In this document: piece after piece, positions 24,162-35,612 of the stretch
Position numbering within the stretch: position 1 is the stretch's first letter
How the letters are laid out: each line of letters starts with the position of its first letter
NCBI RefSeq assembly: GCF_003945595.2
Contig: NW_024104318.1
Span: 124,001 to 188,000 of the forward strand
Reading direction: 5' to 3'
Length of the DNA stretch: 64,000 bases
DNA from: Pipra filicauda
Lineage: Eukaryota; Chordata; Aves; Passeriformes; Pipridae
Made by a program: the position numbers and the translations under genes
The notes under the pieces: model-generated
The model's database searches: none
What the model was told of the DNA's origin: nothing
The model's input: the letters and a program-made list of their open reading frames with translations, nothing else

Positions 24162-26312
24162 AATTTAAAAGTACTAAACAAGGTTGAAAATTAATCAGCT
24201 GTTTCAGATTGCTTAAACTCTGATTTTTAGCAAAATTTTGTGTGTTCCAAAATGCACACCAGATCCTTAGTGTTGCAGTAGATTAAGGTCTGTTGATATT
24301 AATGGGTGTTACATCCTTCCTTGCCTACATTTTTTTTTAAATCTCTCTCATGCTCTTTCTTTAATTTCAGTGCACTTCATTCTTTCTCACTCTGTCCTGC
24401 CCTCATATCTCCCAGAAAATTTTGTAGCATCAAGTGGACTCATCAAAATACAGAAAATCTTTTCCAGTATCTGCTAGCCAGATTGAAAATTATAATGTAC
24501 AAAAGCTAAAAATATTCCTAGAAAGCAGACACAACACTACTTGCATTTTATCAGAAAAGAACATTATTGAGAACTAGAAACATATATATATTTCTTTTCT
24601 TCAGGTTTAAAATGAGAAATTTGGCATCACTTGACTGACCAGAGAAGAATCTGCACAACCTTGTGTAAAAGAATATTTAGAACTCAGGTCGCCTGATGCC
24701 ATCCAAAATGAAGGTCATGAACAGCTACTATAATGGGATTATTTTTAATAAAATATGTGGTTCCTTGTGCCACATATGGCAGCTGGTGACAGACTTTGGC
24801 ACATTTTTGGCACTTGTTTCAACTGGGATGTCCCAAGTCGTAGGAGATCCTGCTCTTCTTAACAGCCACTAGTGAAAAATTACTATTCCAGAACAAAGAC
24901 TCCACATCAAAGGATCCTTATTAAAACTATTTTTTTCCACAACATTACTTATAGGAGTCAGAATAAAGCATACTACAGAGAAAAAACTAAAATACTATTT
25001 GCATGTAGCAATGGGTTCACAGCTTCTTGGTCTTGATGGTGGTACTGTTTTGCTTTATATCATGAAAGGACTTGTAGTAATGTCCTTTTCACTTCTGACA
25101 GCTACTATAAACAAATCTTATTTTCCTTCAAATGCCACAGTTCATCAGTTGAGAAATGCTACTCTGCTTCTAGAGACACTTGCTGGCCACCAGATGGTAG
25201 GACCACACAGGTTCTCCTGTATCCATCCTGAGGTACCCAGCTCTGCTGCTCCGTCCTGCCCTGAAAGAGGTAGTGCCCACGGCAGAGGATGCTGTCACTG
25301 CTGTGACAATCAGATTTTGGGCCACAGTTTGCATCATCCATCAACAATATACGTAAAGTGGCAGGTGACAGGTGATCCATACATAGGTATGAGATCACAG
25401 TTACTATTAGCCTTTTCATAAGGGTTATGTATGATTATTTATAGACATAGATACAAAAATATGAATTTCTATATCCACCTAATTTTAAAACACAACTGCC
25501 AGAGAGGAGTTAGCAAGCTGCCACTCACTCAAATGTCCTGCCATGCAGCCACGTCTGGTGTGTGGGGTTTAGGGAGGTTTGGCAGTCAATGTGCTTACAG
25601 TCCATCTGCTCACAGCAATATCAACAACGAGCCAGGTTTCTAACTGCATTCTTCAGTGATGCTGCAGTGTTTATTGTTCAAGTAGATTGTTTTCCTACTA
25701 CTTAATGGTGATTTGTAAGCTCTGTCTCTTTTTAACACTGTTTTCATGAAAATGAAAGGAAACACAATAAGTTAGTACCAGCCTTTGCTTCCCTGTACTG
25801 CAGTTTGGGGGAGGGCAGGGGGGAAGCCCATTATTGTTGGTTACAGCTAATTCACTGAATAAGAGAAGTTTCTCCATTTAAATTTGAATATGTAAATAAT
25901 CCAGTTAGAAACACATCTCTCTCCACCATGTATTTAATTTCTACTTGCTATGCTTTTCCTCCTGCTGCTTTGCATCTCTATAAGTCTTCGATTATTATCA
26001 TTGAATCAGTCACACAGTGACTATCACACGGATCTGCATCAAAGTCACACCAGTGCTGTCATGCCTATAGTTCAACGTGACTGTTTCTATGGTTATGACA
26101 GATATATTATTGCTTTTTCTTAATTATACACCTTGCTACTGACCACTCTTTGTGATCCAGTCCTTACATTAGACTCTTTGCAACAGGGTCTGCTGACAAA
26201 GAACTAATACAGTAATCTTTTTTTTCCCTTGAGCTGAGAAACATTGAAGGCTTAAAGAAACTGTGTGATAAATGTCAGTGGCTGCACACGGCTACAGACA
26301 CTAATTTAAAGA
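24162..26312. other. Noncoding DNA with one unassigned open frame
   Basis: Mostly AT-rich unique DNA. A plus-strand frame is open at 24,999-25,421; its first ATG (25,011) has G at -3 and +4 and gives 136 residues, with a hydrophobic N-terminal part and a Cys-rich later part. No family is recognised, no splice structure is evident and the minus strand is also open, so I do not call it a gene. A G-rich patch lies at about 25,806-25,826. Confidence 0.45.
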
Positions 26313-26343
26313 ACACAGTAATATGAGCCCTAAATTACTGTGT
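26313..26343. repeat. Perfect 10-bp-stem hairpin
   Basis: ACACAGTAAT (26,313-26,322) and ATTACTGTGT (26,334-26,343) are exact reverse complements with an 11-base loop. The stem is too short for a microRNA precursor. It may be a chance hairpin or a dimeric protein-binding site. Confidence 0.7.
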
Positions 26344-27359
26344 GCAAGATTTTGTGAGGTAAGTTTCTGGTGAGCATGGTTCTGCTTTTAAGGCATTTAA
26401 TCACCATCTGAAACTTTCTGTTGATTTTGCTACATTTTACATGACATTGTACCATAATCATATACTTAGCAGAGCAGTAGCTGTTTTCTCTCCAATACCT
26501 TGTATTTTATGCAAGCTGTTCTTAAGCAAAAACATATATCCATTTTGGAGGGTTAAAAAAAATTTCTTGCTAATGCCCCAGAGGTTTATGCTGCTCCAAA
26601 CCTAGCTAGCCTCATTATCTCATTGTTGACCCTAGCATGACTCACAGAGGTTCCATCAAGTAATCAGCCTAACCCTTACACAATAGCCAAGCTCTTAAGA
26701 TTTCTTGCTATGTTCATCCCAGTGCACAACGTCAGCATCTGATTCATTCAGCATGGCAATTCAGGACAATTATTTTACACTAGGAGACATCAGAATCTAT
26801 TATTGTAACACAGTATGTTTTAGAAGAAAACCTTCCTTCAAGAAAAAGATTGGAAGCTCAGGAAAAGAGGCACTTCCACACTATTTCATTTGCCATGGCT
26901 TTCACTCGACAGTGTGGCATAGTCACCTTCCTTTCTGAGAGGCCAAAGCACTAACAAAAGAGAAGACCCTGTTTCTGATGTTCATCGGTGCACTTCTACT
27001 CCCAGTCTCTGAAGCCTTTTGCGACCAGGTGGTTAGTACCAACTATTGGTTGTTACAGCTCATCACAGCATCCATTCCTGCACCAAGACATGCGATTCAG
27101 AACGGGACCATAAGTGACACACCAACCCCTCCTCGTTATTGTGCAACATGAGTGCTGTGGAGATTTGAGACATTTCCATCTCCCTCTGCAGTGATACCCC
27201 CTTAGATTACACAGACAAATCAAAAAACCAGACAGATTCGACCCCATGCCTGCTGAAGCCTGCAGAGAGTCCTAAGAGTTTGGTTTGCCTGTTGAAGCAT
27301 AGGCTGTGAGGAAAGGTACTATGCATGTAGATTCATGAAGTGAACAGGATGCACATGCA
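26344..27359. other. Unique noncoding DNA
   Basis: No exon or repeat is recognised. The stretch 26,990-27,260 is slightly less AT-rich with a 64-codon minus-strand frame, without recognisable similarity. Confidence 0.5.
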
Positions 27360-28300
27360 TACCATTCACTTGTGAGCTGAGAGAGTCCTGTATGAACAGA
27401 GAACCTCACTAGAAATAGAGTATTTTAAAGTACAGAAGAAAGACTGGGTATAACAATGGGGGATGGGAAAATAAAGTGGGAGTGGGGAAGTGGAAATCAA
27501 TATCCATGAAAGGAGAAGCAAGAGAAAGGGAGAGAAACACGTGTTGGACAAAATACCCAAAGTACTGCAGAAGTGCTCTGTAGGACAAATAGGGCATTAA
27601 ACCTGTTGGAATGGCAGAGAGAAGCACTGAATAAGAACAACCTCTGAGTCACTAGAAGTAAAGCATAAAAAAGGGGGGAGATGGCTTCCATGTTAAATTA
27701 TAAATAGTGTCTTAAATTTCCCTTTTGTCCCAAAGCACATCAGACAGGACAATCTAGCAGGGAAGCTGCAGGCTGAAGCACAGGGACTGCTTAGCAATGT
27801 ACACAATATCGATGGGCAGGAAGAGAGGGACCATCACATTCACTTCAAAGGGGAAGAAGAATTTAGAAAGACAGAGGTAATTACTTAAACTGGAGTCTTG
27901 CCAGGATACTAGAGATATCAACCTTGTTATGAAGACCTTTAAGATGTTCTACCTCTTAAAACATCAGTTACAAAAGGAGTCTGGGAAGATTATATATTGA
28001 AGTTCCAAGAGTACAAAAAGAAAATGCACTGCAGAGGAAGAAAGCAAAGCTACACAAGAGGTTAAGCCAAATAACAAGAAATTCTCAAGTGAATTAAGAA
28101 CACGAGGTCAGTGAAGGAGACAGTATGACAGTGCTCTAAGAGGTAGGAACTATAATTTATTCACCAGAGGGGGAGAAAGGCAGTAATTCAAAGTGTGCTA
28201 GAGCCAAGAATCCAAGTGTAAAGTTCAAAAACTACACATTCTGTCAAAGGAATTTGAAAGAAACATACCACACCAGGTCAAAACATTAAAATGGGGGAAA
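27360..28300 (+). other. Purine-rich (A/G) strand-asymmetric tract
   Basis: The plus strand is strongly enriched in A and G, most clearly at 27,400-27,690 and again at 27,810-28,300, with words such as GGGGGATGGGAAAA and AGAGAAAGGGAGAG. The pyrimidine-rich minus strand therefore lacks stop codons in all three frames around 27,400-27,690. This explains the three overlapping open frames there better than coding does. The tract could be an old unrecognised repeat or a region with mutational strand bias. Confidence 0.6.
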
Positions 28301-28821
28301 TTACTTGGAAAAAATCTACTAGAACATCTCTGGTTTTAACCAAAACCTTAGTTGTAACAAAGATGTGAAGCAAGTGATCATGGCAATAAGACTGTAAAGA
28401 AAATGGTAAATTCCTAACAGGGGAGAAAAGGAAAAAATCAAAAATAAACAATGTAAAAATTAAGCATTGTAAAGGAAGGCACAGGTCAACAGGAAGCATT
28501 TTTCATTATTAAAAGGATGAATTAGACTGAAAAAAAAAAAAAAGATAGCAACATGCCAAATCTCTGGTCTAAAGAACATATGGTAAAATTAAGCTTTCCA
28601 CCAACTACTGTAATGTTATATGAATAGTGAAGAGATACATGCAATAGCACAACATTTAAAAGAATAACTACCAGTCAAAGTCAGCAAGAGGAAGTGGCCT
28701 GAAAATCCAGTCCTGATATCTCTCTGGTATACACAAATTTAACACAGTTGGGTCCCTCCAGTAATCCTGTATTGACATGACCAAATATTTTGCAGAAAGA
28801 GATCTGAAGGGTACCAAAAAT
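28301..28821. other. AT-rich noncoding DNA
   Basis: Nothing recognisable except an A-rich run near 28,531-28,544. Confidence 0.5.
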
Positions 28822-28875
28822 CCCAGCATGGAACTAGGAACCCAGGTCCCTGTGTTTTGATCCACGCTTTATTAA
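28822..28875 (-). repeat. Possible short MIR-like fragment
   Basis: The plus-strand phrase GGAACTAGGAACCCAGGTCC followed by CTGTGTTTTGATCCACGCTT parallels the reverse complement of the 5' part of MIR elements. It is short and could be chance. Confidence 0.25.
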
Positions 28876-29559
28876 TGTAGGGATCTGTCCCATCTGCCAA
28901 AAGAATCCTTTTTCCAGCTTTCCTGAATTTTTAAGAAACAAAGAATATAAAAAAATCCTATGCATTTGTGCCTATGAACAAGAAAAAAATCTGGAAGCAG
29001 TTCTTTTAGACAAACTAAATGACATAATAATCTACAAGCACTTTCTCACTGAAAAAAACCCTTTGCTTATCTCCTCAGGAAAACTCAAGTGTCTTTCAAG
29101 CAACAGAAATCCAAATAATAATAATAAATACTTTTTCCTCACAGAGCTGTATATTCACAACTCAAAAAGATACTGTCATTGCAGACCTCACAGTACATAT
29201 TCACAGAGACACAGCCACAAAGAAACCTATCATATTGCTGATTTAGAAGCCAACTGATTTTGCATAGGATAAAAAATAAATAAGGACTTAGAAATAAAAT
29301 GGTGAATTACTCAATTAGTTTTAGCTTTGCATTGCAGCAGCTAAGGGAATTTCTGATCAATACAGTGAACATTCAGCTTTCTAAACATAAAGCACATTTC
29401 ATACAAAACTTAACATTTTTCTCCTTGTCACACAGAATTATCTTAATTATTGTTTCAAGGAACAGCTTTACATAGAATCATCTAGGAGTCCAAAATGCTG
29501 TTCAGAAACTCATCACTGGAATAATTTATGATTTTTTCTTCCTAACATCTTGGGCTTGT
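28876..29559. other. AT-rich noncoding DNA
   Basis: No supported feature. There is a short AAT trinucleotide run at about 29,116-29,130. Confidence 0.5.
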
Positions 29560-30260
29560 TTGATATGCTTGCCATTTCTCGCTGACAGGGAGGTCGATTA
29601 AATCACATTTATATTGTAAACGTATGCATTGCTTTTTACCCTAGGCGGTGGATGAAGAGATACAGAGCCCCATGGGAAAAGCAAGCCAATCCACTTTCAT
29701 ATTGCAAATTTCTGCTGTTTGGAAGAAATGAATGGTTGCCAGGGAGAGCTGGGAATTACTCGAGGATGCAAAATGTTATTTTAGAATCCTTTTGAGAGAG
29801 GTTTTTCTCTCCCCCACCTCACCATTTTCACATCTTCTGCTAATGCAGCTCACATCAGTTTCTATGAAAACACTGAAGGAATGCACTTCACCAGCATTCT
29901 TCAGAGGATCTGTATAAATCAGGCTTTAACTCCGCCTGCATAAAGCAGACCATTTCTTTACTTTCAAAGGGAGAGGGGAGAAAGGAATTGTAACATTTTC
30001 CAAAGCATTATGTCTGCCAAAGATCATTTGAGATGAGGAAGGTCACCACATGTTTTTGAACTAAAAGAAAGTGCTAAAAATGGGGAGGGTAAAGGTCATT
30101 GCTCAGGGCCATGGATAAATGAGGCTGCGGTATCATTAACCTAACAGAACTAATTAGGAAACATTCAGCTTTTATAAATTATGCAAAGCACTCAATTTAC
30201 ACTTTTTCAGATTTCTACCATAACAGAGATAATTAGGAAACATTTACAGCAACAATGTAA
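29560..30260. promoter_or_regulatory. Candidate conserved regulatory element with duplicated homeodomain-type motif
   Basis: This block has the even, non-repetitive texture typical of vertebrate developmental enhancers and no coding potential. Within it a 24-bp segment containing TAATTAGGAAACATT occurs twice, at 30,142-30,165 and 30,221-30,244, matching at 22 of 24 positions with a 79-bp offset. TAATTA/TAATTAG is a standard homeodomain core. Between the copies lies ATTATGCAAAG (30,178-30,188), close to a POU octamer. Upstream there are AAAGGTCA (nuclear-receptor half-site-like, about 30,090-30,097) and GTAAACG (forkhead-like, about 29,617-29,623). All factor assignments are motif-level inference; cross-species alignment would decide. 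Confidence 0.35.
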
Positions 30261-32106
30261 CCTAATAAAGCAACCCTTTCATATCAGGATACCTTCCCAC
30301 TAATAATTTCATATCTACAATAGCGAGAAACAGGTATTGTTACCTGACAAAGCTTTATGGAAACCATTGCATCTATGACTGAAGACTAACAAGATCACGT
30401 TGGTATTTCCCCTTCACTTGAGGCAATAGCAAAGAGTCAATCAACCAACTAGGTAAATAACTGACTTTGTATAGTTCTACAGGCTTCTCACTCATTTAAT
30501 TATAACAGAAAATTAGCTTGCATGATTTAACCTTAAGAATATAAACCTTGCTATTCGGGGATTATGTAAACTCAGGGTCAAATCCTGCAGTGGAGTCCAT
30601 TCCCATTTGGTACCCCTGAAAAATTGGAGAGATTTGACATTTCAGTGCTAAATTCATCAGCATAAAATGTTCTGAAATATCAGGTTCTCTTGTTAATTTT
30701 CAAAGGACTTTACATGGACTAAGTTTTACAGAAAGGATGCTCTGATAAAAAAATTCCCAACTCAGGAACATTCAGCACAGGACAACATCTTTGCAGCATA
30801 CAAAATATTCAAGCTATTTATCTCCACACACTCTGTATTTGTTTTTGAAACGTAGTTTGTATAGCTAACCAGACCATTTGCCTCCTCCCATCAGGGTTAA
30901 AGAGAGAACTCTCTTTTACCATAAAACATGGTAAAAAAGAATGGGGCCTGAAATCAAACTGGGAAAGGGTAGGTTGGGGTGGGAATTGGATGAGAGGAAA
31001 GGGAGAAATAAGGATAAAAATCTCATGGAAGTCTAGAAGTATAAGAATTTAACTACCTCTAGTATTTCAGGAGGTTAAGGAGATATGCAAATACCTTCAG
31101 ATCATCCATTTGTAATGCTTTAAAGAGAGAATTACAGTGAGATTCAAAGAAGTCAGTGGAAAGATTCCCTCCACTGATCTGTAGATGTTCTTTAGGAAGT
31201 ACATCCTGATTTGGCCACAAGATTTTGATGGCAATGCAAAGGACTTTATATATAATCACGGAGTTTCACCTTGTGAGCTGGGGGAGATAAAGACCAAGAA
31301 TGAATTCTGGTATACTACAAATTTCAGAAAAAGTGCAGAACATAACTCAGAGAGTTTTCTTACATATCATCCATCATTTTTTCTCCCATGAACTGCACAG
31401 TCAAAAATATACACCATACGCCTGAGAACAACAAAAGTGGTCTATGCAAGTTTCTGATGTTTTTTCTCTTCACTGAAAGTTAAGTATGGACAAAAGTGTT
31501 TGCCAAACTCCCATGTTTCTGCTATTGATATAACTCCAGTACTTACCCAGCTCAAAAGAAAAATAACTCTGGAAACCTTTTCATGACATCACTGTATAAA
31601 GATTCTGCCGTGAATCAGAATAAAACATACATGGCTTTTCTCCATCACCCATGTTTATCCAGTTAAAACAAAGGTCTAATATTCCAGTCTCTAAGTAGAG
31701 GATTGGCCCCTCAACTACTTCGCTCAAATGGTGTGTATAAAAACCAACTGGTATTGAAGGATACATAAAAAGTTTTAATCCCAATACTAGCATTTTCCTT
31801 ACTAGAACTATTACGTTTCTAGTATTTATTTTGGTTTGTATTTATTGTCTTACATTTATTTATACAACATACTCATGGTGTATGAATCTCTTGTTCAGAC
31901 ATCAGACTTTAATTCATGCTTTTACATGGTTTAGTGCCACTAGTACCATAAATGAAAAGAAAGTAAGAAAATAGACTATATCATTAAAATTAAAAATATA
32001 CCATGAACAAAACTTTCAACATTATAATTTAGTGTAGTCAGACACTTTTACTGAAAGTTTGCACAAAGAGCAGAAAACAAGAAAATGCAGGATATATGTT
32101 ATATTT
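30261..32106. other. AT-rich unique noncoding DNA
   Basis: No exon or recognisable repeat. The two small opposed open frames around 31,060-31,390 are not convincing. Confidence 0.55.
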
Positions 32107-32292
32107 TTGGTTTTGCCACTCACCTGCTATATGGCCATGGGTAAATAATGATGGCTGTCCAATCCCATTTCTGCTTTTCTTCATCGCTTCTTAGGTGCAT
32201 TAGGCAACAATAATTTTGCTGGGGGTTAGCAGGCACTAGTATAATCCAGATAATACTACTGAGAGATAACACAGGGCCTTGAACAATAAACT
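32107..32292 (+). repeat. MIR-like SINE remnant
   Basis: The plus strand shows MIR landmarks in order. GGTTTTGCCACTCACCTGCT followed by ATATGGCCATGGGTAAAT corresponds to the conserved core. A C/T-rich segment and GATAATACTACTGAGAGATA follow, and a GGGCCTTGAACAATAAACT end echoes the MIR 3' end. Divergence is high, as expected for a repeat this old. Confidence 0.42.
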
Positions 32293-32788
32293 AAGTTTCG
32301 TGACACCGTTTCTATGCTTTTGTTTACCTGACTGAAAGATTCTTATTAGCATGGCATGTTTGTCCACCAGTCATTGCCTGGTAAGTCATGAGACCATCAC
32401 ACAGATTGCCAGATATAGTTGACATCAGAATATGTAATAGATCTCTGATACAAGTTACCCAAATTTAACAGCAACTATGGTTTAAAAGACAGTCAAGATA
32501 TTGAAACAAAACAGCAGAGACACAAAAAAGAAGTATAAGAAGTGTTTCATTATTTCCATTCAGTATTCACACCAAAGACACCTTCCACAGTTGCTATTAG
32601 TGGATGCCAGAAAGAAATGTTGCTCCATTTCATAAACAAATAGTTCTAGTAAAGCTGCCAGAGTTGCTGAGTGAACTTACAAAGCTACATTATCTTGCAG
32701 CTATCCATACTTTTCCATAAACTGCAAGGATATGGAAAAACAAAATAATGTTGCAGCTTTGCAGACGGCACACCTTGAAAGTTCACAT

Positions 32789-33311
32789 GGCCTCACCTTG
32801 AATATTGTGGCGGTTTTGGGCACAACAGTACAGGAAAGATATTAAGCTCTTAGAGAGTGTCCAAAGGAGGGCAATGAAGATGGTGAAGGGCCTTGGGGGA
32901 AGCCCTATGAGGAGCGGCTGAGGGCACTTGGTCTGTTCAGCCTGGAGAAGAGGAGACTGAGGGGAGACCTCATTGCAGTTACATCTTCCTCGTGAGGGGA
33001 AGAGGAGGGACAGGCACTGATCTCTGCGATGACCAGTGAGACGACCCAAGCAAATGGCCAGAAGTTCTGTCAGGGGAGGTTTAGGTAGGATATCAGAAAA
33101 AGGTTCTTGGCCCACAAGGTGGATAGGCACTGGAACAGGTTCTCCAGAGAAATGGTCACAGCACCAAACCTGACAGAGTTCAAGAAGTGTTTGGACAATT
33201 CTCTCAGGCACGTGGTGTGACTCTTGGGGATAGTCCTGTGCAGGGCTAAGAATTGGACTTGATGATCCTTGGGGGTCCCTTCCAACTCAGCATATTCTGT
33301 GATCTAATGAT
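32789..33311 (+). mobile_element. CR1 LINE, 5'-truncated 3' end
   Basis: This is an avian CR1 retrotransposon fragment in + orientation. The + strand contains the CR1 3' landmarks in order: CTTGAATATTGTGGCGGTTTTGGGC, a TTCAGCCTGGAGAAGAGGAG phrase, GGAACAGGTTCTCCAGAG, and the terminal GACTTGATGATCC...CCCTTCCAACTCAGC. It finishes with the short 3' repeat ATTCTGTGATCTAATGATA that CR1 uses instead of poly(A). The ORF2 C-terminal remnant reads [14 protein letters not shown] from 32,936 and stops at the TGA of TCGTGA (about 32,993-32,995). Absence of a target-site duplication is normal for CR1. The 142-codon minus-strand frame here is antisense CR1, not a gene. Confidence 0.95.
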
Positions 33312-34335
33312 ACTTTTTATCTTGAATTCCAAATATAACTACAACTATATGAATGAGAAACATTTGCCCATATAAATAAAATCTGCCTCGCCTGGTTCCT
33401 CATTAGTACAAATTCACCTGTCCTTTGTTTTCAGCTTCTGGGTGAGAGGAACGGATACACACTGTATTCATTAGAGTCCTCATTATGACTCTTGCTACAA
33501 GAACAAGGTACCCTAATTGTAAGACAGATGAGAAAGACAGAGGCATCCTGTAGTACCGTGACCTTTCCAACGCTACATATTTTGACTTGCTGACCATTCC
33601 ATCTGCTTGTTGCACACTGCAGGGAAGAACAGAATAGTCATGCATGACGGTAACTAGGAGGAAAGTTAACCCATTACTGCAAACCCCTGAAATCTCACTA
33701 CAAGTTTTGGTTTGGTTCTGTCTTGACTCCTGCTAAACCACCAGACCTTAACCTGCCTTTCTATTAACAGTGGCAATATGCATTTTTATGAAGATAGTAC
33801 CATCTCTGAGATCTCATTCACAGATCAAGCTTCTTTTGTGAAAAAGCAGTGATGGAATAACTATTCTGGGCAACACTTTGCAAAAAGTGACAAATCACTT
33901 TTTATTCCTTGGATATTCACTATCATAACACTAATCCATCTGGTATTGAGGAAGGAATAATATCCAAGTCAGTATTCTTTCTTTTGCAATTTAATACAAG
34001 TCTTGAATAGTTTTTGAGATCTCATTATGAGATCTCCAGATACTTTCATATCACATAAAATACTATAATATTATTGTAATGTCAGCACTTTTATAACTTG
34101 AAGACTATAGCTTGAAGTTCTTCAGATAAGACTTGGCCTTTTTGTGCTTCTCAACAGTATTGGCACTTGGTAACATCATTACTTCTCATTGGTTCTAGAA
34201 ACTATGTCAAAATTCCTTGGTGAGCATAAATGTTTGCAGAACTAATGAAAATAAAAGCCTGAAGTAACTGGCGGGCCACATCAGGGAAAATGTGACAGAC
34301 TGAAGCCTCTCTCTGCAGGGTAACTTAAATAGTAC
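33312..34335. other. AT-rich noncoding DNA between two CR1 copies
   Basis: Unique sequence with one striking 21-bp inverted repeat at 34,016-34,036, listed separately. No exon recognised. Confidence 0.55.
34016..34036. repeat. 21-bp perfect inverted repeat
   Basis: Arms GAGATCTCAT and ATGAGATCTC flank a single central T. Each arm contains the self-complementary octamer GAGATCTC, so the site is both a palindrome and a direct repeat of that octamer with a 13-bp offset. Confidence 0.9.
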
Positions 34336-34669
34336 CTTCTAGCACCTAAAGGTGGCCCAGAAGAAAGCTGGAGAGGGACTTTTAACAGGGGCATGTAGAG
34401 ATAGGACTAGGTGGAATGGCTTTAAACTGAAAGAGGGCAGGTCTAGGTTAGATAGCAGGACGAAATTCTGCACCGTGTGGGTGGTGAGGCACTACAACAG
34501 GTTGCCCAGAAAAGTTGTGGATGTCCCATTCCTGGGAGTGTTCAAGGCCAGGCTGGATGGGGATCTGAACAACCTGGTCTAGTGGAAAGTGCCCCTGCCC
34601 ATGGCATGGGGGTTGCAATTAGATGATCTTGAAGGTCCCCTTCAACCTAAACCATTCTGTGGCACTATG
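34336..34669 (+). mobile_element. CR1 LINE, second 5'-truncated 3' end, different subfamily
   Basis: A second avian CR1 3' fragment in the same orientation about 1 kb downstream of the first. Landmarks are CACCTAAAGGTGGCCCAGAA, GGAGAGGGACTTTT, TTTAAACTGAAAGAGGGCAG, GTGGTGAGGCACTACAACAG, GTTCAAGGCCAGGCTGGATG, AACCTGGTCTAGTGG and CCATGGCATGGGGGTTG. The ending ATGATCTTGAAGGTCCC, then CCATTCTGTGGCACTATG, matches the CR1 terminal repeat in degraded form. The body differs enough from the 32.8-kb copy to represent another CR1 subfamily, so the two are separate insertions rather than one split element. Confidence 0.95.
34352..34582 (+). pseudogene. Remnant of CR1 ORF2 (reverse-transcriptase polyprotein) C-terminus
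   Basis: The + frame stays open for 76 codons and ends at TAG in CTAGTGG. It includes the segments FKLKEGRSRLDSRTKF and VVRHYNRLPRKVVD, the well-known C-terminal tail of CR1 ORF2, downstream of the reverse-transcriptase domain. The catalytic domains are absent, as expected of a 5'-truncated copy. There is no ATG at the start of the frame. It is not a functional gene; its intactness reflects short length and moderate age. Confidence 0.85.
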
Positions 34670-35467
34670 TAGGAAGCTGTAATTCTAAGGCATAAGTTAT
34701 GACAAACACTGCTCCAACAGTGACCAGAGACATATATTAAACAAAAAAACTCCAACACTACCTTTCCAAGAATATATCTAATGTACATATTCATATGGGA
34801 AATTGCATGGAAATTTGACTGTCAAAATAAACAAACAAACAAAACCCCAAAGCAAAGTCCAACAAGAGCAAAACTGTAACCCCACAAATGAGGAACAGCC
34901 CTTTGGTATAAAGTTTGAGAAAGCTACAGTTTTCTAATTGCTCTTTGCCTGACTACTATTCAGTATGTAAATAACCACAGTCACAAGGAATTAATAATTC
35001 ATAAGTCATGAAGTTACAATTAATTCTCCCATGTCTGATTTTCTTTTAAAAAAAATACATAATACAGAGTGGAAATGAAAATGGCTCAAGCTGTTTTACA
35101 CTAGCTAAATGTATTCATGTTTTCTATAGAGCACTCTCTCTCTTTGTATGAGAACTGTTAACTCCTATTTATATTATTATTTAATAAGATTAGTAAAAAT
35201 TAAACTCCACCATTAAAAAACCCAGAAACACGTTTCCTTTTGTTTACAGGTAATTAGGTAATTTTAAACCAGCACACAGAAAAAGAAATTAATTAATGAG
35301 GGAGGAGGGGACATGACAACTAGAGAGCGGTTGACTGGTACTGCATGAGAACTAAGACACACTTCATATATTTCAGTTATATAGCAGTATTTAAAATATA
35401 GAGAATTTTAAACATACAGAATTTTGCAATGCATTAACTAGCTTTCCCGTGAAGTAAACCACTTAAA
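34670..35467. other. AT-rich noncoding DNA
   Basis: Contains an (AAAC)-type run at 34,825-34,844. Nothing else is recognised. Confidence 0.5.
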
Positions 35468-35612
35468 TACTGTATTACAAATGAGAAAACAGACAGATTG
35501 TAAGATTTTCACTGAGACTTTTCAGGTATGTTTACAAAATATAATATAGTGAGTCAGTGATGTATCCAAGGCTGGAATGCAGAAACTCCTGGCACTGAAA
35601 CAAGATGCAGAG
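35468..35612 (-). repeat. MIR-like SINE remnant, minus orientation
   Basis: On the plus strand TGTATTACAAATGAGAAAAC, then GACAGATTGTAAG, later GTGATGTATCCAAGGCTGGA and GCAGAAACTCCTGGCACTG, follow the order of a reverse-complemented MIR. Similarity is patchy and judged by eye. Confidence 0.38.

Noticed and set aside
27366..27691. Three overlapping minus-strand frames
   Set aside because: The minus strand is pyrimidine-rich here, which removes stop codons from every frame; composition explains them.
32783..33285. Minus-strand open frames of 142 and 71 codons
   Set aside because: They are antisense to the CR1 fragment and explained by its sequence.
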